IMG/VR virus record: IMGVR_UViG_3300036846_000769
Location: 1 to 50,010 of that record
From: a virus
Length of the DNA: 50,010 bases
Reading direction: 5' to 3' (one strand)
Part shown: positions 36,273 to 44,130 of the stretch, one piece after another
How positions within the stretch are numbered: position 1 is the stretch's first letter
Layout: each line of letters begins with the position of its first letter
Translations under genes and position numbers: made by a program
The notes under the pieces: generated by a model
Database searches by the model: none
Seen by the model: only the letters and a program-made list of their open reading frames with translations
Told to the model about the DNA's origin: nothing

Positions 36273-36663
36273 ACTCCGAACCCTTCACGTTGAGGACCCC
36301 CGCGACGTCATCTGGAACACGGTCGGCAAGGAACTCGACCTCGTCGAACCGATGAACCAGCAAGTGCTGGTCGCGCTCTACATCCGGCCCGCCACCCGCA
36401 CCGCGAGCGGCTTGGAGATCGCGGAGGAGGCGCTCGACGAGGACCGCTATCAGGGCAAGATCGGCATGGTGCTCAAGAAAGGGCCGCGCGCCTTTGTCGA
36501 CGACGGCCCAGTCAAATTCCACGGACAGGACGTCGCCCCCGGCGACTGGGTGGTCTACCGGGCGAGCGACGGCCTCAAGGGCATGATCGGCGACCGCGAG
36601 ATCCGCTTCATCCCCGACGTCTACATCAAGGCAAAGATCGACCATCCGGATGCGGTGTTCTAA
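36256..36663 (+). CDS. GroES-like co-chaperonin
   Basis: 135 residues. 'QQVLVALYIRPATRTASGLE', 'YQGKIGMVLKKGPRAFVDDG', 'GQDVAPGDWVVYRASDG' and 'IRFIPDVYIKAKI' follow the GroES/Cpn10 beta-barrel order, with 'RTASGLEIAEEAL' in the mobile-loop position. Phage GroES-like proteins team with host GroEL to fold the capsid protein (as T4 gp31 does). The TTG start at 36256 follows AAGGAAGAGG and overlaps the previous gene. Its place just ahead of scaffold and capsid genes fits. Confidence 0.82.
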   Translation: MPAHHRLRTLHVEDPRDVIWNTVGKELDLVEPMNQQVLVALYIRPATRTASGLEIAEEALDEDRYQGKIGMVLKKGPRAFVDDGPVKFHGQDVAPGDWVVYRASDGLKGMIGDREIRFIPDVYIKAKIDHPDAVF

Positions 36664-37718
36664 TGGCGCGCGAAACGGACGACCCAGAACAGCAGACGGC
36701 GTTCGGCGCGCTTGTCGACGAGCCTGACGACGATGTTCCGCCGGAGATGCAGCTTGAGCCGAAGACGGTTGTCATCGGCGGCGAGACGGTCCGCAAGGGC
36801 GACCGGAAACCGAATGGCGGCGAGGGCGGCCTTAAGCCGCCGATGCGCGCCACGCCGGAGCCATCGCACGAGGACGAGGGCGTCGCCGAGCTGAAGCGCC
36901 AGCTGGGGAATCAGCAACAGCAGACCGCCCGCCTGCAACAAATCGCCCAAGCGGAGCACAACGCCCGCCTTCAGGCTGAGCGCGGCCTCACCCAGACCAA
37001 CGTGTCGATGATCGATCAGGCGATCGAATCGGCGAAGCGGGACTCCGAACAGGCCAGACAGTATTTCCAAGTCGCGCTCGATCGCGGCGACCACAAGGGC
37101 GCTTCAGAGGCCCAAATCCTGATTTCGGATAGTCGGGCCAATCTACTTCGCCTGATGGAAATGCGCGAAGGCGTCGCCGTCGAACAGCCGCAGCGTCAGC
37201 AACCCCAGCCGCGCCAAGGCTACGCGGCGCCACCGGCAGACGCTGGCGCGCAGATGCAGCTGAACGTGCGGAATCTCTCGTCCCACCTCGACAATACAGG
37301 CTTCCCGAAGAGCGCCGAGTGGATCAGGTCCCACCCCGAAATGGTCCGCGACCGCGCGGCGATCAACAAGGTCGACGGCGCGCACGGCTATGCAACGAAC
37401 ACGCTCGGCCTCATCCCCGAAACCGACGCCTATTTCGACAAGCTGGAAGAGCTGCTCGGCGCGGGCGAACCACAGCGAGAAGTTCTGCCGATGAACACGA
37501 GACAGGGTCAACGGATGGCTCAGCAGCGCAGCATGGGCGCGCCTGCGCGCTCAGACGCCCCGAGCCTGCGCACCGGCCAAGTACGCGGCCAGCGCGTCGC
37601 CCTTACGCCCCGCCAGCGCGAACACGCCCGCGATGTCCTTGGAATGTCGGATGAAGAGTACGCCGCCGAACTGCTCGATGCGCAGGGGCGCGGCAAGATG
37701 TTGGGAGCCCGATCATGA
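36663..37718 (+). CDS. probable scaffolding protein
   Basis: 351 residues, acidic N-terminus, a long Gln/Ala-rich coiled-coil (about 75-170, 'VAELKRQLGNQQQQTARLQQ'), then a Pro/Gln-rich linker and a basic C-terminus (TPRQREHARDVLGMSDEEYA). The charge pattern, helical content and position before the capsid genes match phage scaffolding proteins. No sequence family signature. TAATGG overlap at the start, ATGA at the end. Confidence 0.68.
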   Translation: MARETDDPEQQTAFGALVDEPDDDVPPEMQLEPKTVVIGGETVRKGDRKPNGGEGGLKPPMRATPEPSHEDEGVAELKRQLGNQQQQTARLQQIAQAEHNARLQAERGLTQTNVSMIDQAIESAKRDSEQARQYFQVALDRGDHKGASEAQILISDSRANLLRLMEMREGVAVEQPQRQQPQPRQGYAAPPADAGAQMQLNVRNLSSHLDNTGFPKSAEWIRSHPEMVRDRAAINKVDGAHGYATNTLGLIPETDAYFDKLEELLGAGEPQREVLPMNTRQGQRMAQQRSMGAPARSDAPSLRTGQVRGQRVALTPRQREHARDVLGMSDEEYAAELLDAQGRGKMLGARS

Positions 37719-38281
37719 CTGACGCCCGCCCCGGCGAAGAGGAGTTCTCGTCCTTCATGGGCTCGGCCCGCCCGACCTTCCGCGACGAGGAGGAGGCCCG
37801 CCCCGGCTACATGGATCACATGGAGCGTGCGCGGCGCAGGATCTCCGAGCTGCGCGCCCAGTACGGCGACATGGAAGACGAGGATAGCGACGTCAACCTC
37901 GACCGATTCTATGCCGAATCACCCCCCGGCTGGACCTACGAATGGAAGACCCACACGGTCTTCAACAAGACCTTCCCCCACTACACGAACCAGCTCTTGC
38001 GCACCGGCTGGAGCCCGGTTCCGGCGCACCGGCATCGCGAGCTTCTCTATCCTGAATATGCCGATGAGAGCATCATCGTCGACGGCTTGATGTTGATGGA
38101 GCGGCCGAAGGAGTTGACAGATCGGCGGCGAATGCGCGAACGTAGTAAGGCCACCGATCAAGTGCGTAATAGCGAGGCTAAGTTGACTGAGGCGCCACCC
38201 GGGACGGCGCCGAGGGACCAGCATCGTAAGACGCAGCCTCGGGTGGGGTCCACCGTCGGTCCCATAGGCGTTCCCGACTAG
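37715..38281 (+). CDS. hypothetical virion-region protein
   Basis: 188 residues. 'HMERARRRISELRAQYGDME', 'PPGWTYEWKTHTVFNKTFPH' and 'WSPVPAHRHRELLYPEYADE' form a conserved-looking core; the C-terminus is basic and disordered. It lies between the scaffold-like and capsid genes in many related phages, often left unnamed. ATGA overlap with the scaffold-like gene. Confidence 0.68.
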   Translation: MTDARPGEEEFSSFMGSARPTFRDEEEARPGYMDHMERARRRISELRAQYGDMEDEDSDVNLDRFYAESPPGWTYEWKTHTVFNKTFPHYTNQLLRTGWSPVPAHRHRELLYPEYADESIIVDGLMLMERPKELTDRRRMRERSKATDQVRNSEAKLTEAPPGTAPRDQHRKTQPRVGSTVGPIGVPD

Positions 38282-38390
38282 GCGGTAGGTGAGAGTGCGG
38301 CGCTCGTGCTCTCGCTTGAAATCTCTGAAGTCATCGTCCGGCGCTCGGTGATGGCGAACCCTGAACCCCGCATACGCGGAAGGGATCGTC

Positions 38391-38990
38391 ATGCCGAACC
38401 CAAATGCCCCCTTCGGATTCGCTGACAGCCACCGGCTGGGCGCCGCCGTCAACTACCAGATGTCGCGGCGCTGGATTTCCGCCAGCAATCCAACCCCCAT
38501 TTTCACCAACGATCCGATCGTCCAGCTGTCCACCGGCTACATCGCGCAGGCGGCCCCCGGCGCGACGCAGATCGGCGGCATCTTCATCGGCTGCGAGTAC
38601 ATGTCGATCGCGCAGAAGAAGTGGATCGCCTCCCCTTGGTGGCCCGGTAACGACGCGGTCTTGAGCGGCACCGGCTTCGACGTTCACGCGAAGATCATCG
38701 ACGATCCGCTGACGGTCTTCCGAGTCCAAGCCAACGGCCAGCTGACGCTCGCGATGGTGGGCATGAACGCTCAGTTCGCGATCGGCGCGGGCAATACCCA
38801 GACCGGCCGCTCCGGCGCGACGCTCGACGTCGTCACCTCCCCGCCCGCCGTCACGGCGACCTTCCCGTTCCGCATCGTCGATCTCGTCCGCGACCCGCCG
38901 GGGAGCATCGGTGCGGACCCGACGACGCCGTACAACTGGGGGTACGTCACGTTCAACAACCAAGATTACAAGAGCCTGACGGGCATCTGA
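38391..38990 (+). CDS. probable head decoration/structural protein
   Basis: 199 residues, beta-rich ('VQLSTGYIAQAAPGATQIGG', 'VFRVQANGQLTLAMVGMNAQ', 'LDVVTSPPAVTATFPFRIVD'). The position directly before the major capsid gene and the beta content fit a decoration or minor capsid protein. The 109-base leader contains a GAGAG/CTCTC hairpin and a CCGC-ATA-GCGG hairpin, then GGAAGGGA before the ATG, so expression may be boosted separately. Confidence 0.7.
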   Translation: MPNPNAPFGFADSHRLGAAVNYQMSRRWISASNPTPIFTNDPIVQLSTGYIAQAAPGATQIGGIFIGCEYMSIAQKKWIASPWWPGNDAVLSGTGFDVHAKIIDDPLTVFRVQANGQLTLAMVGMNAQFAIGAGNTQTGRSGATLDVVTSPPAVTATFPFRIVDLVRDPPGSIGADPTTPYNWGYVTFNNQDYKSLTGI

Positions 38991-39003
38991 GAGGAGATAG
39001 ACC

Positions 39004-39918
39004 ATGGCCGTCTCAGTCGCCCAAGCCTACGACCTTCTCTTCCCGGGCCTCCGGAAAGTCGCTGGGCAGTACAAAGACATCGACCGGATTTATCCCAAGA
39101 TCTATAAGGTCGATAAGTCCTACATGTCAGTTGAGCGCACAGCATCCATGCGGTATTTGGGGCTTGCGGCACTGAAGAATGAGGGCGGGCCCACCACGTT
39201 CGACAATCAAGCTGGCGAGCGTTACGTCTATAATCAGTACCACAAAGAAATCGGGCTCGGTTATGCTTTCACACGAAAGATGATCGACGATAATTTATAT
39301 AAAAGACAGTGGCAACCAAGTAACCTTGGACTTCAGAAGTCTTTCAACCAGACCAAGGAAATCTATGGAGCCTACCCACTAAACATGGCCACATTCTACG
39401 ATCCCACCATTCTAGGGGATCAGCGGCCACTCTGCGATCTCAATCATCCCATCGATACTGGAGTCGTCCCCAACCGATTCCCAGTGGATATGGATCTCAA
39501 CGAGGCCTCGCTCCTCAATGCGCAGGCCTCGGTGCGCGGACTCTTCCGCGACAACGCCGGTCTGCGCATGCAGGCCCGCGCCCGCAAGCTGGTTGTGCCG
39601 ATCGCTCTTGAGCCTGTCGCGATCCGGCTGTTGAAGACCAGCCTCCGCCCGGGCACGAACGACAATGACGTCAACGCAATCCCCGAGACGTCTGGAGGCA
39701 TTCCGGATGGCTTCGTCGTCCACGATTATCTGACGTCGCCGACCGCTTGGTTCCTTCTTACCGACCAAGAAGGCCTGCTCTACTTGCAGCGCGTCGCCTT
39801 CGAACTCGACATGCAAGTCGACTTCACGAGCGACAATTTGCTGGTCAAGGGCTACGAGCGGTACTCATTCGGGTACTTCGACTTCCGCGCCCTCTGGGGC
39901 TCGTTCCCGACCCAGTGA
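39004..39918 (+). CDS. major capsid protein
   Basis: 304 residues. It resembles Mu gpT-type/HK97-fold head proteins: 'AQAYDLLFPGLRKVAGQYKD', 'YVYNQYHKEIGLGYAFTRKM', 'LVVPIALEPVAIRLLKTSLR', and near the end 'NLLVKGYERYSFGYFDFRAL'. Strong GAGAGGAG before the ATG. Bases about 39080-39430 have AT-rich codon use while the rest is GC-rich. It forms the capsid shell, presumably folded with help from the GroES-like protein. Confidence 0.8.
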   Translation: MAVSVAQAYDLLFPGLRKVAGQYKDIDRIYPKIYKVDKSYMSVERTASMRYLGLAALKNEGGPTTFDNQAGERYVYNQYHKEIGLGYAFTRKMIDDNLYKRQWQPSNLGLQKSFNQTKEIYGAYPLNMATFYDPTILGDQRPLCDLNHPIDTGVVPNRFPVDMDLNEASLLNAQASVRGLFRDNAGLRMQARARKLVVPIALEPVAIRLLKTSLRPGTNDNDVNAIPETSGGIPDGFVVHDYLTSPTAWFLLTDQEGLLYLQRVAFELDMQVDFTSDNLLVKGYERYSFGYFDFRALWGSFPTQ

Positions 39919-39925
39919 GGACAGA

Positions 39926-41137
39926 ATGGCAGCCTCGGTCTCTTCTGGCCCGCTCGTCGCTCTCGGAGGTCTAACCGGCGCTCCGAGCGGCCAGCAGCCC
40001 GCCGAATATTCACAGCAGATCGGCCCGTCGATCTTTTGGAACGGCATCGGGATTCCGTGCGGGCGGGCGAACAAAGACAACATCAACCCGGGCGCCGTTC
40101 CGGCGATCTATGGCGCTTTCCCGATCCAGACGGTGAACTCGATTCCCGTCGCGGGCGGGGCGACGCTGGCGCAGGCCGCAGCCGCCGCTGCTGGCGCGCC
40201 GATGACGAACACGGCCACCTTCGCCGCTGGCGTTGCGCCCGGGACTCAGGCGATTGTTGGCGGCGTCACGCTGATGAACGCCGTCGGTCTCGACATCGCG
40301 CTCGACAAGGCGGCGGTGACGTCGGGCAACAACGTCATCACGCTGGTGACGCCCGCGAACATCTGGCGCTATTCCAAGGGGCAATGGCTTGCCGTCGGCG
40401 GAGCTGGACCCGCAGGCGCGACGCTGTTCGGCCAGATCACGGCGCTCGGGACCTCCACGAACGGCCAGATCACGCTCTCTGCCTTCGCGGGGAACTCCTA
40501 CGCCAACGCCGAGATCGGGCCGACGAACCGCTACAGCCTGTACGATTATGGCAACCCGGGTCCGACCGGCGTCTCCGCCATGGCGTCGGGCGGCATGGGC
40601 CGCTTCCTGATTCCCGAGTGCGCCACGGCGCGCGGCGTCGGAGTCACGGGCGTCGCGAGCGGGACCGGCGGTCCTGTGCTGATTCGCGGGCTCGACCTCT
40701 TCAACCAGCTGCAAACCGAGGTCATCGCGGCCGGAGCTGGCGCGGGCACCGTGTACGGCAAGAAGACCTACAAGGTCTTCATCGATGCGACCGCGCAGTT
40801 CAACGACAACCACGCCTACAGCATCGTTACGAGCGATCTGATCGGGTTCCCAATCGCGGTTCTGCCGAACGCGCCAGCCCCGGTCGTGCTTGAGGCTGGC
40901 GCGGCCTATGCGGGTGGGGTGATCCAGTACGCGGACCTCACCAACCCCGCGACGACGACGACCGGCGACCCGCGTGGCGCCATCCAACTGTCGACGAAGG
41001 GTCCGAATGCTGGTGCGACCGGCGCGGGTCCCGACGGGACGAGCCGATTCTCGATCACTCAGACGATCTCGGCGCTTGCTGCGGTCTCGGCAAGTGTGCT
41101 CAATCCCGGCCCGCTATTCGGCGTCCCGCCAGTCTGA
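39926..41137 (+). CDS. structural protein, Ala/Gly-rich
   Basis: 403 residues, Ala/Gly/Thr-rich and beta-rich: 'DIALDKAAVTSGNNVITLVT', 'GRFLIPECATARGVGVTGVA', 'FQ'-poor repeats of short strands. Its position right after the major capsid gene suggests a capsid-associated or decoration protein. GAGGAC precedes the ATG. No named family. Confidence 0.65.
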   Translation: MAASVSSGPLVALGGLTGAPSGQQPAEYSQQIGPSIFWNGIGIPCGRANKDNINPGAVPAIYGAFPIQTVNSIPVAGGATLAQAAAAAAGAPMTNTATFAAGVAPGTQAIVGGVTLMNAVGLDIALDKAAVTSGNNVITLVTPANIWRYSKGQWLAVGGAGPAGATLFGQITALGTSTNGQITLSAFAGNSYANAEIGPTNRYSLYDYGNPGPTGVSAMASGGMGRFLIPECATARGVGVTGVASGTGGPVLIRGLDLFNQLQTEVIAAGAGAGTVYGKKTYKVFIDATAQFNDNHAYSIVTSDLIGFPIAVLPNAPAPVVLEAGAAYAGGVIQYADLTNPATTTTGDPRGAIQLSTKGPNAGATGAGPDGTSRFSITQTISALAAVSASVLNPGPLFGVPPV

Positions 41138-41148
41138 AGGAGGCTTCG

Positions 41149-41502
41149 ATGCGAGGCGAAACAGATCGCGAATGCAGAGCGCGCGGCGGCAGCGCTTTCA
41201 AGAAACAAGCCGCGAAGAACGTCGTTCGCGAAGCGAAAGGCGCTCACCCGAAGAATGAACCGGACGCTTCGCTCTCGCGCGGCAGCGGCCCACTTTTCCG
41301 CAAAGGCGGCGGCAAGGTTGCGAAGGCTGCCGGGTTCGCGACCGGCGGCTCGATCAGCGGCGGCGGCAAGGCCCCCTCGATGGGGCGTGCAGCGCGGGCG
41401 CGCGGCGGCGGCATCGGCGCCGATCTCCATCCAAAGACTCACGACGCCGGGTCTGGCCCGAGAGGGCGAAAGATCATGTCTGACAGCGAGAGGATCCCGT
41501 AA
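41149..41502 (+). CDS. basic Gly-rich protein with KAPSMGRAARA motif
   Basis: 117 residues, strongly basic. 'CRARGGSAFKKQAAKNVVRE' then 'FATGGSISGGGKAPSMGRAA'; the last motif matches the tails of the proteins at 26275 and 34380. AAGGAGG precedes the ATG. Small basic proteins in head operons may bind packaged DNA; unproven. Confidence 0.65.
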   Translation: MRGETDRECRARGGSAFKKQAAKNVVREAKGAHPKNEPDASLSRGSGPLFRKGGGKVAKAAGFATGGSISGGGKAPSMGRAARARGGGIGADLHPKTHDAGSGPRGRKIMSDSERIP

Positions 41503-41511
41503 CTCAAGGAA

Positions 41512-41576
41512 AGACGCCCAGCGGAACTTCCTTTTGGAGTCAACCGGGCAGCCCAGCCTTTCATATCGGGGCGTCT
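41512..41576 (+). other. intergenic stem closing a branched RNA structure
   Basis: AGACGCCC (41512-41519) pairs with GGGCGTCT (41569-41576), enclosing ACTTC/GGAGT and GGG/CCC hairpins, so a possible three-way junction of about 65 nt. It stands between the stop at 41502 and the terminator at 41587. No known RNA family recognised. Confidence 0.45.
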
Positions 41577-41586
41577 ATATCCGCAG

Positions 41587-41614
41587 CGCCGCCCTCCGGG
41601 GCGGCGTTCTTTTT
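41587..41614 (+). terminator. intrinsic terminator after the head module
   Basis: CGCCGCC and GGCGGCG form a 7-bp stem with a CTCCGG loop, followed by TTCTTTTT. It ends the capsid gene block; the next gene starts 12 bases later, so some readthrough or a new promoter must feed the tail genes. The AGGAGAG after it is the next ribosome-binding site. Confidence 0.85.
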
Positions 41615-41625
41615 AGGAGAGAACG

Positions 41626-41952
41626 ATGCGCCCGATTACCGTCATCGCATCCGGCCCCGGTCCATCGGCCATGGTTCGGCTGGACGAATGGGCCGCCGCG
41701 CCAGTCGGCGTTCAAGTGTCTGTCTCGGGGGTCGCCAACTACACCGTCCAGCACACGTCTGACGATCCGAACGACCTCATCAATCCGGTGCCCGTCGGAT
41801 CGATCTTCTGGGATAGCTCACTCGTCCCGCCCGGAGCGGTCGGCGGCACGGCAGGGACGACCTTTTCGTTTCCGGCCGGACCGCTGTGGGTGCGGCTCTT
41901 GATGAACTCGGGCGCGGGCTCGGCCAAGATGGTCGTGACGCAATACACATGA
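41626..41952 (+). CDS. small virion-region protein
   Basis: 108 residues, beta-rich: 'ASGPGPSAMVRLDEWAAAPV', 'VQHTSDDPNDLINPVPVGSI', 'PLWVRLLMNSGAGSAKMVVT'. It resembles short beta-sandwich phage proteins of unknown role found near fibre genes. Strong ribosome-binding site AGGAGAG. Confidence 0.68.
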   Translation: MRPITVIASGPGPSAMVRLDEWAAAPVGVQVSVSGVANYTVQHTSDDPNDLINPVPVGSIFWDSSLVPPGAVGGTAGTTFSFPAGPLWVRLLMNSGAGSAKMVVTQYT

Positions 41953-41955
41953 GCA

Positions 41956-42270
41956 ATGGCCATGATGAGTAATGCGACGCTTGAGATCACTCAGGGCGAC
42001 CATCAGATCAGCGAGAAGAAGGGCGCGGTCGGGGCGCTCTCCGTTCACAATGCCGGTGATGATGGCGGTTGGATCGTGGCCGACTCGATTGGCACCCCGG
42101 TCTCGGAGGCGATTATCTGGGCGACGGCCCATGATAGCGCTTACGCCGCGAGCGGCGCGGTGATCCTTCTCGACTTTCCGCTGAAGAAGGGCCTCTGGCT
42201 TCGCGTGCCGCAAGACGCAGTGTGCTCGATCTCGTGGGACGGGCCGTCGTCGGAGCAACAGCCAGCATGA
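41956..42270 (+). CDS. small hypothetical virion-region protein
   Basis: 104 residues, beta-rich ('ATLEITQGDHQISEKKGAVG', 'AVILLDFPLKKGLWLRVPQD'). ATGs at 41956, 41962 and 41965 are all in frame. ATGA overlap with the next gene. No family recognised. Confidence 0.65.
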   Translation: MAMMSNATLEITQGDHQISEKKGAVGALSVHNAGDDGGWIVADSIGTPVSEAIIWATAHDSAYAASGAVILLDFPLKKGLWLRVPQDAVCSISWDGPSSEQQPA

Positions 42271-42968
42271 GCAGCGATCCTTGGACAATCCTCGGCATTT
42301 CGCAATCGACATGGATGAGCGGCAGCTTTGTGCCGACGCCAGCGCAGTGGGATACCCTCTTCATCTACAAGGCGGATGTGAGCGGTCTTTCCAGCTACGC
42401 TCCGCTTCTCTCTCCGGCTTTCAGCGGCTCTCCAACTTCGCCAACCCCGGGCGTCGGCGACAACTCCGGCGCCATCGCCACCACGGCGTTCGTCGCAGCA
42501 AATTACGCCCCGATCAACAATCCGGTCTTCACCGGCTCAGTCCCGCTCCCCGGAGTGAACAACGCCAGCAATGCGGCGGCGGGCGTGGTCGGCGAGTTCG
42601 TCAGCGCCTTCCTCATCGCCGCCAACGCGCTCGCGATGACCACCGCAACCCCGATGAACATTCTTTCCCTCCCCCTCTCTCCCGGCGATTGGGACGTGCA
42701 AGGCAACGGGTTGTTCACTGGTTCAGCCTTGCCGACCGCTTTCTCTGTCTGGCTCAATACGGTTTCGGCGGCCTTGCCAACGGCGTCCGCGAACGGAATG
42801 CCGCTGCGTTTGTCGCCCATGACCATGAACGGCCCCGGCGGAGGCCCGACCGGACAATTGCGAGTCAACGCCGCCACAACGACGACCGTTTATTTAAGCG
42901 CACAAGGCACCTTTCCGTCTGGCACCATGTCCGGTTATGGCGCGATCACCGCACGGCGGATGCGATGA
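42267..42968 (+). CDS. tail fibre/structural protein with shared C-terminal module
   Basis: 233 residues. The middle 'TTAFVAANYAPINNPVFTGS' is a phage tail-fibre repeat and matches '[20 protein letters not shown]' of the fibre at 47648. The C-terminal 120 residues ('LSLPLSPGDWDVQGNGLFTG' to 'TMSGYGAITARRMR') match the C-terminal domain of the same protein ('[20 protein letters not shown]' to '[11 protein letters not shown]'). Probably a short fibre or head fibre. ATG at 42267 overlaps the upstream stop. Confidence 0.7.
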   Translation: MSSDPWTILGISQSTWMSGSFVPTPAQWDTLFIYKADVSGLSSYAPLLSPAFSGSPTSPTPGVGDNSGAIATTAFVAANYAPINNPVFTGSVPLPGVNNASNAAAGVVGEFVSAFLIAANALAMTTATPMNILSLPLSPGDWDVQGNGLFTGSALPTAFSVWLNTVSAALPTASANGMPLRLSPMTMNGPGGGPTGQLRVNAATTTTVYLSAQGTFPSGTMSGYGAITARRMR

Positions 42969-43741
42969 CGGCCAGCCCATCCAACATTGGCGGATTTGTC
43001 ATCGGGGCCTCGCCAATCGGCGGCCCTGTTTCTATCGTTACTCAGCCGGTTCAGCCGTCGAACACGAGCGGCACCTACAACTTCTTTCCCTCGCTGGGCG
43101 AGGTCACGCTCAACGCGCTTTCGCGCATCCGGATTCGCGGGCCGATGGTTCTCGCCGAGCATCTGCATCAGGCGTGGATGGAAGCCAACCTGATGCAAGT
43201 CGGGTGGTCGAATAAGGGGCCGAATCTCTGGAAGGTCAGCGAGCAACAATTCGACACGGTCGCGGGCCTCGCGAGCTATCCGCTGCCGTCGACCGGAATC
43301 ATGGTGCTCAACGTCACGATCGGCTTGAACGACCCGCCGAACGAGCAGGAGCTGACCATCACGCCGATGACGCGGCAAGAATATACGATGCAGCCCAACA
43401 AGGCTCAGCAGGCGCGGCCGACGACCTATTGGTACGACCGCACGATCGCGCCGACGATCACGTTCTGGCCGACTCCCAACATGGCCTATCATGTCCATGT
43501 CTGGAGCTACACGCAGCAAATGGACGCGGTCATGCGCGCCCAGAAACAGCTCGATGTTCCTTACCGCTGGCTCGACGCGGCGGCTGCGGGCCTCGCTTAC
43601 CGGCTGGCGATTCACTACGCGCCGGACCTCGAAGGGCAGCGCAAGATTCAGGCGGGCGAGGCTTACGACGACGCAGCGAAGCAAGACACTGAGGACGGCA
43701 ACATCTACATCCTGCCGATGGTGCAGGGCTATTACGACTGA
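42965..43741 (+). CDS. head-to-tail adaptor-like protein
   Basis: 258 residues. 'SLGEVTLNALSRIRIRGPMV', 'LAEHLHQAWMEANLMQVGWS' and 'LWKVSEQQFDTVAGLASYPL' fit head-tail connector proteins of podoviruses (tail tubular A or gp4-like), with a helical start then beta-rich middle and a helical C-terminus ending 'LPMVQGYYD'. ATG at 42965 gives ATGA overlap; the longer in-frame ORF to 42281 would overlap the previous gene fully. Confidence 0.68.
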   Translation: MTASPSNIGGFVIGASPIGGPVSIVTQPVQPSNTSGTYNFFPSLGEVTLNALSRIRIRGPMVLAEHLHQAWMEANLMQVGWSNKGPNLWKVSEQQFDTVAGLASYPLPSTGIMVLNVTIGLNDPPNEQELTITPMTRQEYTMQPNKAQQARPTTYWYDRTIAPTITFWPTPNMAYHVHVWSYTQQMDAVMRAQKQLDVPYRWLDAAAAGLAYRLAIHYAPDLEGQRKIQAGEAYDDAAKQDTEDGNIYILPMVQGYYD

Positions 43742-43749
43742 GGTGACCC

Positions 43750-44130
43750 ATGGGCTACGCGAGTCGTTCCGGCCATGCGATCACGAACCCGCAAGCCCCG
43801 CGCGCCTTCGGCGTGTGTGATTCGTGCGGGCGGTGGTGGAATCTCCACAAGCTTCGCTACCAGTACGAATGGGCAGGGACAAAGCTCAACAATACGGGCA
43901 TGCGCAAATGCGCCGAGTGCTTGGACCGGCCGAACCCGCAGCTCAAGGCTCGCCTTCTGCCGCCTGATCCGGTGCCCGTCCGCGATCCTCGCCCCGAGAA
44001 CTTCATCGCCTCGCGCTTCGACCCGTCGCCGGTCTCCGGCAACCCGATCACGACCGAACAGCTGCCTCCGCCGTCGTTCCGGCCGATTCTGACAGAACCG
44101 GGGCCGGAAGGGCCGATCACCATTGAATAA
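43750..44130 (+). CDS. zinc-ribbon phage protein near the connector
   Basis: 126 residues. '[20 protein letters not shown]' and '[20 protein letters not shown]' are the two CxxC pairs; '[15 protein letters not shown]' follows, a pattern known from small proteins in tailed phages of alphaproteobacteria. Role unknown, possibly virion assembly. GAGGTGACCC precedes the ATG; overlaps the next gene's TTG by 8 bases. Confidence 0.72.
   Translation: MGYASRSGHAITNPQAPRAFGVCDSCGRWWNLHKLRYQYEWAGTKLNNTGMRKCAECLDRPNPQLKARLLPPDPVPVRDPRPENFIASRFDPSPVSGNPITTEQLPPPSFRPILTEPGPEGPITIE

Noticed and set aside
41152-41200. AGGCGAAAC on the plus strand, like the ribozyme stem II/GAAA start
   Set aside because: It lies within the coding start of the 41149 gene and is not followed by a GTC-ended hairpin or CTGANGA.
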